The notes beneath the pieces are model-generated. The model was given only the letters and a program-made list of their open reading frames with translations, ran no database searches and was not told the origin of the DNA. A DNA stretch of 64,000 bases from positions 28,142,673 through 28,206,672 of the forward strand of contig NC_047062.1 of the NCBI RefSeq assembly GCF_902459465.1. Reading direction: 5' to 3'. Of the stretch, positions 23,533 through 35,500 are shown piece after piece. Source of the DNA: Asterias rubens. Taxonomy: Eukaryota > Echinodermata > Asteroidea > Forcipulatida > Asteriidae. The first letter of the stretch is position 1. The number at the start of each line of letters is the position of its first letter. Made by a program: the position numbers and the translations under genes.

Positions 23533-24555
23533 AATGCAAAATTTGCAAAGATCTTTCCAGGTTCTCCATTACTTTATTCTGTCGCTTCGATACATCTTTT
23601 CGTAAATGAATACCTCTTGAACAAATACGGCAACAAGGATTTTTTTATTTCAAATAATTTTATTTTACATTCAAATTGAAACAGATGGCCAAAGGTCAAG
23701 ATTCAATGTACATTTTTAGATAAAAGTTACAAAGTTACAATTACAAAAATACAACAGCGAATTAAGTGTCTACAGTACTCATCAAATTGCAGAAGAACCT
23801 TTGCTGAAAATCAGTTAAGAGTTCACGTGAGATTTAACAGATTTTATTTAAATGTAAAAAGCAATAGTTTTGAATACTCTTCTCCGGTGCTTTTCCAAAA
23901 AGATTCGCGAAAAGCCATATTACGTCATACGGCATATTTTTATGTGGGAGCTCCGTTTTGGAAAGCTGCTTTGATGTTGCAACACGGATGAAAGCAACCT
24001 GCTAATGACGTCACAGTATTGCCATTTTGACACACGCCTTCAATCGGGTAGAAGTGTTTCCAATATGATTTGAAACTTTGCTGCGCGGAAGTAACACCAA
24101 GAGAGGTTCGCGGTACATCAATGTGAACATTATCTCATTTTAATAGTGTGTGTTCTTTAACACAAAGAACCGAGGGAACAAGTGTTTCTAGTTTTTTTAA
24201 ACCTTGAGGTTTGGGCCTAATTCTTTTGATCGATAATTCAGCAGTGTGCACAAAATACACAAAATTAAACGTTAATGATAACAAACTTTGATGATATTAA
24301 GTTTATCAATATAAACCACAAGGGATATTAAGTTTAATTAGAATGTCCGTTTCTCTCCATAGCTGTTTTTAAATGCTATAATAATGTGGTTTAGAATTGT
24401 AACATAATTGTTTTACAATACAGTAATAATATAATGTTTATTTCTTACAACGTAAACCCATACAGTTTGTTGGTTAGCTTTCACAGCTCAGATTAAGAAT
24501 GATTTGGAAATACTAATACCAGAGTCTCTTCTTTGACAAATTAATTCCTATTAAT
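23533..24555. other. Non-coding, shared by both copies
   Basis: Matches 52568-53553 with many small differences. No exon or element recognised. Confidence 0.4.
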
Positions 24556-24872
24556 TAAAGGCACTGGACACTATTGTTAAATACTTGGTAACCAGCAATC
24601 GATGCCTGTTGATAGTATAAAACATTATATTGTGTTGATAGTATAAAACGTAATTTATTTTAGAAAGAACTAATTTCTCACTAAAATATTTGAATTGAAT
24701 TTGAGAACTCGAAATCAAGCACCTGAAAGCACACAACTTCGTGCGACAAGGGTATTTCTTCTTCAAATTAATCTTTTGCAACTTCATCGGCCAATTGAGC
24801 TCAAATTTTCACAGGTTTGTTAGTTTATGCAAAGATACACCAAGTGAGAAGACTGGTCTTAGTGCCTTCAAC
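24556..24872 (+). repeat. GGACACTATTG dispersed repeat, internally deleted
   Basis: Starts TTAAAGGCACTGGACACTAT and retains GAAAGCACACAACTTCGTGC and CTCAAATTTTCACAGG. Shared with copy B (53554-53864), so it predates the duplication. Confidence 0.75.
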
Positions 24873-25347
24873 TACACAGCAAATAATTCTGACTTAAAAA
24901 AAAACTTTGTATCATTTAAACATTTCTTATAAAAAAATGTAAAAAAGTAAAAAAAAGAAGAGAGAAGAAAATTCGCCATTTTCCTATACTACTTACACAA
25001 AGCTAGCGGGCGATACGGTTGCCAATGTATGGTAGCGGGTATACACACAGCACTTTTCATCATGAATATTTAACAAATAATGTTAACCCATTACTATTTT
25101 GAAAATGAAACGATCAGAATGACACATTTTAGTGAAGTAATGAATATGCTCCTAATTAAACTAGTTTGAAACTAAACAAATTAACTTACGAGCAAAAATA
25201 TTGACGCACATTGTCAAAGTTTAACAAGACTTATTTTGCAATTAATACATCAAGTCGGGATACACATGCTATAAAAAAAAAACTGTCATGCCGGGGAATA
25301 TAGACCCATGGCAACATTTTGTGTGTATTGTTTAAAGAATCTTAGGC

Positions 25348-25612
25348 CCGTTTCAGACATGCGCGCCAGAGTCGCTCCGAACCAGGAGATTAGAACCGAC
25401 TCGAGGTTGACCCAAATAAAATGTTGGGTTCAGACAGGCGAACTTATCATAACACATTGTTCGGCTCATGACAATATCGATGTATGGAACCAAGGCGCTC
25501 AAGAGTCGTTCCCAACGACTGCAAGAGTAATTTTTTCGACTGCTAGAGCGTCCATTTACTCCTTATCGTATAACCCGGTTCGGCGTGACTCTTGTGCGCA
25601 TGTCTGAAACGG
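25348..25612. mobile_element. Hairpin MITE, CCGTTTCAGACATGCGC ends (copy A)
   Basis: CCGTTTCAGACATGCGC at the left pairs with GCGCATGTCTGAAACGG at the right. 265 bp. The same element is at 54345-54609 in copy B. Confidence 0.75.
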
Positions 25613-25975
25613 ATGTTTGTTGTTTTGCCTACTCAACGGGTTTTGGCTTGGCAACTTCTTCATCCCGACTAATTAGGAGCGGCGTTGCAGTCGTTGTCAG
25701 TATCGCCTTGTCGCCAGACCCAATTCCAAGATATTTTCCTACAACAACAATTCCAATTTCGTTAAAGATCAATTAATTCGTTTAATGATCAACTTTTGTT
25801 ATCAAAAGTTTATATTAAACAGGAGGAAACATTTCTTATCATCCGAGAACACATTTCCTGTCAAAACCTATCGAATCACACAATCGTATTATATACACAG
25901 GAAAAAAACCGGAAAAAACCACACCGTCTTTGTGCACACAGTGACTTTCTTTGATTGATATTGTTCCCTTTTCTA

Positions 25976-25977
<2 letters not shown>

Positions 25978-26024
<47 letters not shown>

Positions 26025-26025
26025 G
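25978..26025. repeat. TAA microsatellite
   Basis: About 15 pure TAA/AAT triplets. Absent from copy B at the matching place, where about 130 bp around it are also missing. Confidence 0.95.
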
Positions 26026-26489
26026 TAATCCTGATGTAGGGACACAGTCAAAGAAAATAGGTTTTGGGTGACATTCTTTCATTGTAAAAGTCCCCTCAAC
26101 TCTGTGTTTGCCTGCACACACACCCACCCAGCACCCCCACACACAGTCGTGTTTGACCATTACGTTAGAGGACACCTATTTTACTTTCTGTTGTTCATGT
26201 ATTGAAGCAATCCCTGTTGGTTTTGTACACAAATGACTAGTGAGTACCCATGAAAACAAAGCACCGACTTGTGAGGACCCATTGTCCCTATTGAAAAATG
26301 TCCTCGGAGGGTAGGCCATACAAATCACACATAGGGACTGAAAACCCAATCCACATTGCCCCGGTGGGCCTGGAACTTTGGCCCAGAGGTGGAAGTCAAA
26401 GATTGGGCCGAGGTAGGTATGTTATGTACACAATGTACACAAGGTGAACAATTTCAATAACTCAAACCAAAATACAAAGATATACCTAC

Positions 26490-26595
26490 CTGGTGCAATC
26501 ATGCTTTGCATTGAAAATCCTCCTTGATAAACCAGTGTGTACCAAAAGCGAGCATCTGGTGGGATGTTGTTTCCCGTCATATACTGTGGAAATTG
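26490..26595 (-). CDS. PDZ/trefoil gene A, exon h (IL-1-like motif)
   Basis: QFPQYMTGNNIPPDARFWYT then LVYQGGFSMQSMIAP, phase 1 end at donor GTAGGT (26489-26484). Acceptor AG at 26597-26596. If the donor is not used, translation would run on as PGRYIF and stop soon after; copy B diverges there, so an intron is more likely. Confidence 0.75.
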
Positions 26596-29500
26596 CTGTA
26601 AGGAACAGTGAAGACAACTGTTTTTTGTTTGGACAATCATCAGATTCTTCGACTGTCACCTTTTGTCTTTGGAAAGTCTACCTCCATGGTCTGTCACGCT
26701 GAAATTGTTGTCCCCCAATAGGAAATAACAAGAACTGAACGAGGTTGATTTTAAAGAGGGCGGTATTGACATTGTGAGTCATTGCCTAAAAGGTAAGACT
26801 TCACAATATATTTTGTGGAAATCTCAAACGGAATTTCTGGTTATAAAAACATTTCTATCTCCGTGTAAAAACTAATTACAGTATTTGCCCGAAGGAACCA
26901 AAGCGGTTTTGCAGTGTTACGATTCGGTGTAGTGTACTTGCATGACACTGCCATTGACAGGTACAATTTACTATTACTACACAACAATATTATAAAATTA
27001 TATCAATGACTATCATTCTGAATGTCCCTTAAGTCTTAACATTCTGGCTTTAACTGATAACGGGCAAGGTATTGTAGACTCACTAGCACTTCCGTATCTG
27101 TCCAGTTTTCAGATGAAGCTGGAGAAGACTCCTGTAAAGAATAAGTTTTAAAAAATGCGTTAATTTCAAAAGCCATGCAGATCTTTGGCTCTTTGATTAG
27201 AGCTTTATATAACAATGACAATGTCCTAGGCTAAACTGATCTCGTTCTGAAGTCCGTTGCCAGTTAATAGCTAGGTCCCCAGCCAGGTGAAGGGCTGTGA
27301 TGCCACCATCAAGGTGAGCAGGCAGTCAGTGTACGGCAATAATAAAGAGTTATTGTACAGAACTTTATCACTATTTGATTTTCAACAAGAAGCACCTTAT
27401 AATTAGATTTATGAGACAACATAGCACACTGGACAATATTGGTATAGTTGCCAAAGACCAGTATTCTCACTTGGTTTATCTCAACATATGCATCAAATAA
27501 CAAACCTGTAACAAGTTTGTGCTCATTTGGTCGTCGAAATTGCGAGAGAAAAATGAAAGAAAAAACACCCTTGTCACACGAAATTGTGTGCTTTCAGATG
27601 AATGATTTCGAGACCTCAAAATCTAATTCTGAGGTCTCGAAATCAAATTCGTTGAAAATTAATTCTTTCTCGAAAACTACGTAACTTCATAGGGAGCCGT
27701 TTCTCACAATGTTTTATACTATCAACCTCTCCCCATTACTCGTTACCAAGTAAAGTTTTATGCTAATTATTTTGAGTAATTACTAATAGTGTCCACTGCC
27801 TTTAAAAGATTGCTTACTGCATGGTGCAAATTCAACAGCCACTGTCAGAAACACTAGAGGCAAGTAGGCTATATGCTGCCACCTAGCGTCTTGTAGTACG
27901 CATGCGTGTTTTAGTACCACTTACCACACCTTGTTGCCAAGAATCATATAAAGATAATGCCATAACAGCTCCTTTTTTCGGATCGACTGCTGGATCCGTG
28001 TAGCTGTAACGAAAAAACTTGCCTGGGGGACAATCAGAAAGCAAAAAATTCGCAGCTCTTTAATAAATAGGAGATTATAAAAAATTAGTGAAAACCGACG
28101 ATTGTCTCAGTTGGGTTATTTGAAATGATAGACAAACAGCATAATAATAACGAGGTGAACTCTGGACTGTTCCATTATAGTTGAAAGGAAGAATATTCAA
28201 GTCTCTCTGCACATGACGCCACACTCTTAAACAGTGCCCTCTTGCACCGAGGCAAGGAAGGCAGATCATTTCGCGTACCCCAATAGCCTGAACGTCTGAC
28301 GTCATTCTTCAAGGCTCGAGAACAACGCCAGAGACCGGCATCAAAAACTGCGTGTGGTTTAACCTTCGATTTCATTCATTTCACATAGGGGGTGCGTTCG
28401 TTTAGCTTCCCTGGGTCATCCCCGGTCTGCCCCGGTGCGTTCAAATAGCTTTTGACGTCATTTCAGGGGCTCACCCAGGTCAGCCCCAAGTGCCCTGCTT
28501 GTGGAGTTGGTCACTTTGGGGCTGACCCCAGGCAAAAGACGTCACTAAAGAGAGCGGTGAGTGGTCATTCGTTTAGCTCTTGTCAGGAGCTCACCCGAGT
28601 GAGCACCGCGGGGTAGACCCAGGGAAGCTAAACGAACGCATCCAGATATATGCAGTCAAATTCTATTGCGGACTTGACCGCAGTGACTATTTGGGCATTA
28701 TGTCACTGCACGTTTAATCATATCATTGTATCCAATGGAATCATTGGATCTAGCGACATGGACCTGTCTTTATCCTTGCGGAAAGACAGGGGCCCAGTCT
28801 ACTCACCCCTAGACAGGGCCCCTGTCAATGGGTGTACGTTTAGCTTCCCTGGGTCGACCCCGGTCTGCCCCGGTATGTTCGAATAGCTTTGACGGGGCTC
28901 ACCTGGGTCAGCCCCCAGTGCCCTGCTTGTGGAGTGGGTCACTTGGGGTGACCTGAGGTCAGGCCGTCACCACGAGAGGGCGAGTGTGATCGTTCGGTTA
29001 GCTCTTGTCAGGGGCTCACCCGGGTGAGCACCGCGGGGTAGACCCAGGGAAGCTAAACGAACGCACCCTATGTACAGTACACGTACTTGTATGTATTGTT
29101 GCCACGTAGGAGTCGACTGCGTGAAATGAATGTAGGTGAAAGGTGAAGATGGACGGGGATTGACCTACGCTAGCGGCCACTCTCTGTGGCGTTATTCAAG
29201 AGCCTCGATGTGTGACATCAACTATTCAGGCTAGTTGGCCCCTACCTAGACTGGTCCCCTGCCCAATGATTTAAATGGAAACATGCTGTGACGTTAGCCT
29301 TTTTTGATCAGTGCTTTGAGTGGTCCGAGGTGGAGTTGTATCGACTTGCGCTTTCGACCGCTGCACGCAACGTATACAATCGATCATTTGCATACTCGAT
29401 GCGGTGTTGTTTTGTTCACTAGCGGTACGTGTGAACTGACTGCGAAACTTTACGGATGAAACTGTGCCCAGTAGGCAGAAAACACATTTTAAACAGCCAA

Positions 29501-32500
29501 TAAAGGATGATCTCAATATTTCAACTGTTACCTTTTTATGGCCAAATAGACATCGTAGATACAAACGTTAATAACCATTTTACTCTCAAAATTTGCATTT
29601 AGTAATAAATAGCTCGAGTCAAAAATGCACTCGGCCGCGCGGCTTTTTCAGCCGAGAGTAAAAAACAGCTTATCTATTATAATGACCCCTTGACGCCAGT
29701 TACGATTTTCTCCTAATTGGGTAAGAACTAGGTGCACGAGTGATGCTTCGTGCACAGGACCGCAATATGACAAGCGCGTCATTCTGCACGCGCATTGAAT
29801 ATGAAATACACGTTTGATTTTTGTTTTTATCGAACGCTCACGCGATGCTGTTTGTTCAACTTACAAAATGGCCGCACAAACACACGCTGTGAGATGACAC
29901 TTTTGTCAACTGAGAAAATGGCCGCCTGCGCGCATGCCGGAGCGCGTATATAGGCCAGTGCGCCCTCTAGTTCTTATATGTAACTCTTTGGTTTGAACAC
30001 AGTTCTCCAGCTTTGGCAAACTGAGGGCGCTATTTTCTACATCGAATAGCCGCCACTGACGTTACGATTCCTTTGTCGCGCGGGTTTGTTTGACCCCGCG
30101 TTTTTCAGAAATTTGGCTTGGAGTGTTCTAGAGAAAAACCCATTGTTACCATGTTTTAACGTGAGGTAAGAGACTCATTGTATTTTTTGTATGTTTCCTA
30201 TGGACTCCAGCTATTAGAAAACTGTAATATCTATATATTTGAGATCATCCTTTAATGGCTGTTTTATATATTAGAGATCATTGATTTGGATACTTCCAAG
30301 TCGCACATTCAGGGGTTACAATGAGGACGCTGTTTGACCTTATTGAGGGCGCTTTGGGGCGTGTGACGTCATATGCACCACACGTACACATTAATGTACA
30401 ATTTGGTCACAACACTGAAAATATTTTGATACCTGAAATTTTCGACCGACACTTCGGTCTTCATCAGCAGGTTGACGCGGATGTTGAACCTATGACCTTG
30501 CGGACACGTGATCCCAAGACCGCGTCATAGACTCCTGGTAGCTTGTATCGGCCCCCGTCTCGGTTCAGGGAGGGTTTGTAGGCTCTGATGTATAGGTTGC
30601 CTCCTTAACTCCCATTTGGAAGTATCTTGCGTCTCTGTCTAAAATAGTTACTTTGGAAATGTCTACATGATGGCCAGGTGACCCTATGGATATGTGTTGG
30701 GAAACCTCCGAAGAGGACGAACTGGGCGGCAGTTCTTCTTGAGCGATCTCTCGGTTTCTAATTCTCCGATGTAGGTTTCCGTACATTGGCCCTGTTTGGT
30801 CTGTCCTTGACAAGGAATTTGGTAGACCACTTCCGTAGACCACTTCTTGGCTGTTTTGTCCTTAGGTGATACGAGGAGTTGTCTTAAGGTAGTTGTGGGT
30901 TGGAAACACGTTTTAAAGTCACCTGGAAGTGGTATTTTGTCAAAATAAAGCTTTTGTCACTAAAATATGTGTTTCGATGAGTGGAATATGAATAAACAAT
31001 TAACTAAGGTTTAAAAAAAATTAGTTTCCATGTTATTTACATATTTGAAAATAAGCTCGACCCGAGAGGGCGCTGTTCGTGACGTCAATCGAGGCGCGAT
31101 GAATCGCATGCAGTGCAAACACAAGATAGTGACGCTTGGTGCAAGCTAAAAACATGCCCTCAAAGTTGAAACAATACTTGATTTTTTCAGGTTAGGCAAA
31201 TGGCCCTGAAGGTTCGTTTTACGTCTTTCAGGTACCTTCTTCGAAATAGATAAGATGGCGTTATGTTTTAGAAAAGAACTTTTCTCTTCATGTCAAAATG
31301 TGTAGTGTATTCCGGATTCTCGAAGCACGACGGCTTAGTTTGTTTGCTGCATCCAGCAGCAATACACCTGGTCGACATTGCCGGAAAAATGCAAGAAAAA
31401 CCTTTTTCGAAACGTACAAACTCACGACTAGACTTGAATGTACTTGCACGTACGTGTATTCGATGTTCGATCGAGGCAAATTCTGCCTCGATTGAGGTCA
31501 CAAAAGGGGTAGGCGGAGTCACCCTCCACACAACTTTATCTATTTTTTTTAAAACATATCAATCGTTAAAAACAATTACTCAAAAGTTCAATTTATTGTT
31601 CAGTAACATATACTCTAATGTTTGAAGAAAAACAAATTCTATTTCCAGGTGACTTTAATATTGTATGAAGCAAAGATTCTTATAAGGGCTTCTGATGTCC
31701 CTTTGATGTATGGGAGGACCACCAGTGGTTTATTCTTTCTTGACAGGTTGTTGGATGTTCTTAGTTTTAGTGTTCTTCGGGTTGGTGACCCTCTTAAAGG
31801 CCCACTTAGGATACCATCCTTCTGTAGAGATCGGTGGATGTGACGCTGTTCGTTGTCCTTCTCGATCTCGTTGGTGACGATGGAATCAGCCCCATGATTA
31901 AGTGTTCTGACGACACCCAATTTATGTTCAACTGTACTGGGTGGTTGGAACCAAAATGTAGATACTGGTCTGTGTGAGTAGGTTTGCGGTAGATTTGTAT
32001 TTCTTAACTGCCATCCTCATGAATCTTGGTCAGTGTGTCTAGGAATGCAAGAGATTTGTTTTCCTCTCTTTCGATGGTGAATTTGATGTTTCGGTGGTGA
32101 ATTTGATGTCAGAATCCAGAGAATTGAGATGCTCTATGCTGAATTCCTCAGCGTGTTGCTTTTTCAGTTTGGTGAAGATGTCGTCTACGTACCTATACCA
32201 CCAGGTTGGTGGGTGGGGGGCTGTGGAAATGGCTGACTGTTCTAGCTGTTCCATGTAGAATTTGCATATGATGGGTGACACTGGCAATCCCATGGCCACA
32301 CCATGTAATTGTTCGTAGATACGTACCATTGTACACAAAATCGGTACAACACAGGCATGCTTTGAGGAGTTGGACAACCTGGTACAACACAGGCATGCTT
32401 TGAGGAGTTGGACAACCTGGTACAACACAGGCATGCTTTGAGGAGTTGGACAACCTGGTACAACACAGGCATGCTTTGAGGAGTTGGACAACCTGGTACA

Positions 32501-35500
32501 ACACAGGCATGCTTTGAGGAGTTGGACAACCTGGTACAAGACAGGCATGCTTTGAGGAGTTGGACAACCTGGTACAACACAGGCATGCTTTGAGGAGTTG
32601 GACAACCTGACAAGGTGAAAGGCATGTTCTTTCACTCAATCTTGTATCTTGTTCAAAATTAATTTGATTGACAGGGAGTGCTTTGTCAACTGGAACGGAA
32701 GTGAACAGAGCTGTGACGTCATAATAATAATAATAACATGCATTTATATAGCGCTTAATACAAGGTTTCTAAGCGCTGAACAGGAAGTGTAAGAAAACAA
32801 AAAATTACAATTAAAAGTGGGATGAAATAGCAGCAACTGAATAGACTAGATGGATTTAAATAAGTGTGTCTTTAGAGCGGTTTTAAATGAGTCCAGTGTA
32901 GTTGAGGCACGGATGTGAAGATTGTTCCAAAGAGTGGGAGTGGCGATTGAGAAGGAGCGATTTCCCCAGCGAGTGCGGGGGATAGGACCAGAGTTGAACT
33001 CCAGGTGGGCGGTAGATGATGATCGGAGAACACGAGTTGTACATGTAGGTTGCTTTTTGGGAATAAGTAATTCTGAGATATATTTAGGGGCTAGACCATG
33101 TTTAACTTTGTAGGCAAGAGTGAGAACTTTAAATTGGATCCTTTGAGACACAGGGAGCCAGTGTAAGGAGCGCAGAACAGGAGTGATGTGATCTGATTTC
33201 TTTGTGCGAGAAACTAGACAAGCTGCTGAATTCTGTATACGTTGGAGGGGAGCAATGTGGGATTGAGTAAGGTTGATGTAGAGACTGTTGAAGTAATCGA
33301 TGTGAGATGTAGTGAAAGCATGAACCAGTCGTTCAGTGGTACTTTGGTCCAAGTAGCGTCTAAGCTTTCCGATCTTGTGAATTCCAAAGGCAGCGGAGCG
33401 ACATGTTTTCTTGATGTGTTGTTGTAGGGTTAATTGGTGGTTAAGGGTGACTCCAAGATCTCTAACCGTCTTTGATGGGGTGATGTTGTCGTGGACAACG
33501 GATATGTGTTGTTCGGTTGTGTTGTTCGGAACTGTGAGGTGACATGGAGTACTTGTCTTAGATGAGTTTAGCTGCAGACCGTTCTGGCTTGACCTGATAG
33601 CTGCTTCATGGACTCAGTGTGCTCACTCTGCTTGAGTATGACGTAAAGCTGTGTGTCGTCAGCGTAAACTGCTGGGTGAACATCATAATGACCTCAGCTC
33701 TTCATCTTCATCCACTCTGTAGTTCTTAATGATGCCTGCAAAGTGTTTTGAGTTGACCATGTGATGTTCTGTGTCTCCTACTAGTGGTGACAATGTCCCT
33801 GCTAGGAGCTTGGCAAGGTTGTATAATGCACTTGATGGTTCCTATGCTGCTAACTATAGGCCTGAGTGGAATGTTTTGTTTGTGTATCTTCGGCAAACAA
33901 TAACATTTTGGCGGTGTCTGTGTGGTGAGGTATAGCTGTCGATAATCAATCCAATTAATTCTCTTTTTCTTTTCCATATTTTGTAGAATGGCTACCAGTT
34001 CTTTCTTGTATTGATGTGTTGGGTCTTTGGTACCTAGTTTCCTATATGTAGCCTTGTCATTGATTAAAGTTTCACATTTATGTTGATATTCATCAGAGTA
34101 TCCAAAACAACTACAAGTCTACATTTATCAGCCGGTAAAATCTGGATGCTCCCAGGAGTCTATGACGCGGTCTTGGGATCACGTGTCCGCAAGGTCACGG
34201 GTTCAACATCCGCGTCATCCTGCTGATGAAGACCGAAGTATCGGTCGAAAATCTCAGGTTTGAAAATATTTTCAGGGTTGTGATCAAGAGTTAAACCAAA
34301 TTGTATCTAAATACCAACACAGATGAACTTTCACGCTAGACACATTAATGTATTTTCCTGCGTTACAGCGTATAGCAGCCAAATATTGTGTGTTGGGCAC
34401 TAGCAAGCGCGTAAGCTTGTAAATAATTTGGTATGCATAGCCCATGTTGGGCTTGGAATGTAGCACAACACAAGGTGCGCCGCTAGGCCAGGGCGCCACA
34501 ACAGTTAGAGAATGTTTTTTTTAAATATATATTTGGATCATTCTAGCCCGCGAACACCGTTCTGCTGGGATCGTTTAATTTTAAAATTGAGTGAATCATC
34601 ATTGACTCTTAAGAAATTTAATAAGATGATATAAACCGGACAGAGATTGGAAAACGGTTTCAGAAGATATTACAAACATTACAATCTTTGTTTATATAAC
34701 TTAATTATTTTTAGGGGACCCATTGTTAGCCGTCGTTTATGACGGCCTGATGACGTCAACGCATGATGACGTACACGGGCGCTAAACTTACTGGATTCGT
34801 CGTAATCCTGGAAAACCAGTTGCTTGTTGCCAGTAATCGTCAGATACTTGGTGGGAGCTTGACCGTCTTCAATATAAATGTTGTACGGTTGGCCAGTAAC
34901 CCTTATAAAATCATATGTTGGTGTAGAGGGGGTGAAGCTGGCATCTGGCATTAAATCTGTATCATTTTCGAGGGTCTCCAGAACAGCAACATCTGGAACA
35001 CCGTCTGAGAAAAGAATAAAACATCATGCAAAATAGTCAAGTTCAAAGTAGCTATATCAATGGGCTTTAATTTAGCAAGCTCAGCGGAGAGACAGTGACA
35101 AACTAGAGGGTGGCATAGGCTAGGCCCTTGATGACTGGCTTAGAAGTGTTTTTTGTTAACCTTTTGACATCGAGTGGTGGATTCTCTATTTGCTGTTGTT
35201 GTTATGGTTCTTTCTCTTAGCTTGTTTTCACCCCTTCGACTGAATGCTGTAACACGTCCAACGTGAATGTACTCAATATGTAACATACAACTTACAAATT
35301 TATTGGAGCGTTTGTTTCCGAATGAGTTGAATGATTCAACGTTTAAACAAAAGCTGAAACTTGCCGGGAAACCCAATTACATCAAGAATTTAATGTAACC
35401 ATGTTAGTGACATTTTGCATACGATTTCTATTACTATTTAATTTTTTTTTTTTTTTTTTGGGGGGGTATATTCGAAAACTCTTTCTCACCCTTTGTGGTG

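Larger units (their letters stand above)
30390..34310 (-). mobile_element. Penelope-like retroelement with inverted terminal repeats (copy A)
   Basis: Minus-strand coding remains in order: LPKIHKQNIPLRPIVSSIGT (33.9 kb), DVTALFTSVPVDKAL (32.7 kb), EQLHGVAMGLPVSPIICKFY then MEQLEQ, WWYRYVDDIF (catalytic YVDD, ~32.2 kb), VEHKLGVVRTLNHGADS, and a GIY-YIG-type endonuclease end (VVYQIPC, TYIGE, then YKPSLNRDGGRYKLPGVYDA). The termini (30390-30530 and 34155-34310) are inverted copies of one another; GTCTATGACGCGGTCTTGGG marks both. Frameshifts and three internal insertions (LINE, Kolobok-type, VNTR) show it is dead. Confidence 0.85.
15960..34675. repeat. Tandem segmental duplication, copy A (visible part)
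   Basis: Collinear and same-strand with 43246-64000. Anchors: 15960 to 43252, 19641 to 45379, 20351 to 52072, 24556 to 53554, 30321 to 59304 and 34156 to 63482. Offsets jump only where one copy has an insertion. Similarity is near 99% by eye over 27.9-34.7 kb and lower elsewhere. Together with copy B this fits a head-to-tail unit of about 27.3 kb (15.96 to 43.25 kb). Confidence 0.9.

Noticed and set aside
32343..32611. CRISPR-like array
   Set aside because: Units are directly adjacent with no unique spacers, in an animal genome; simple VNTR.
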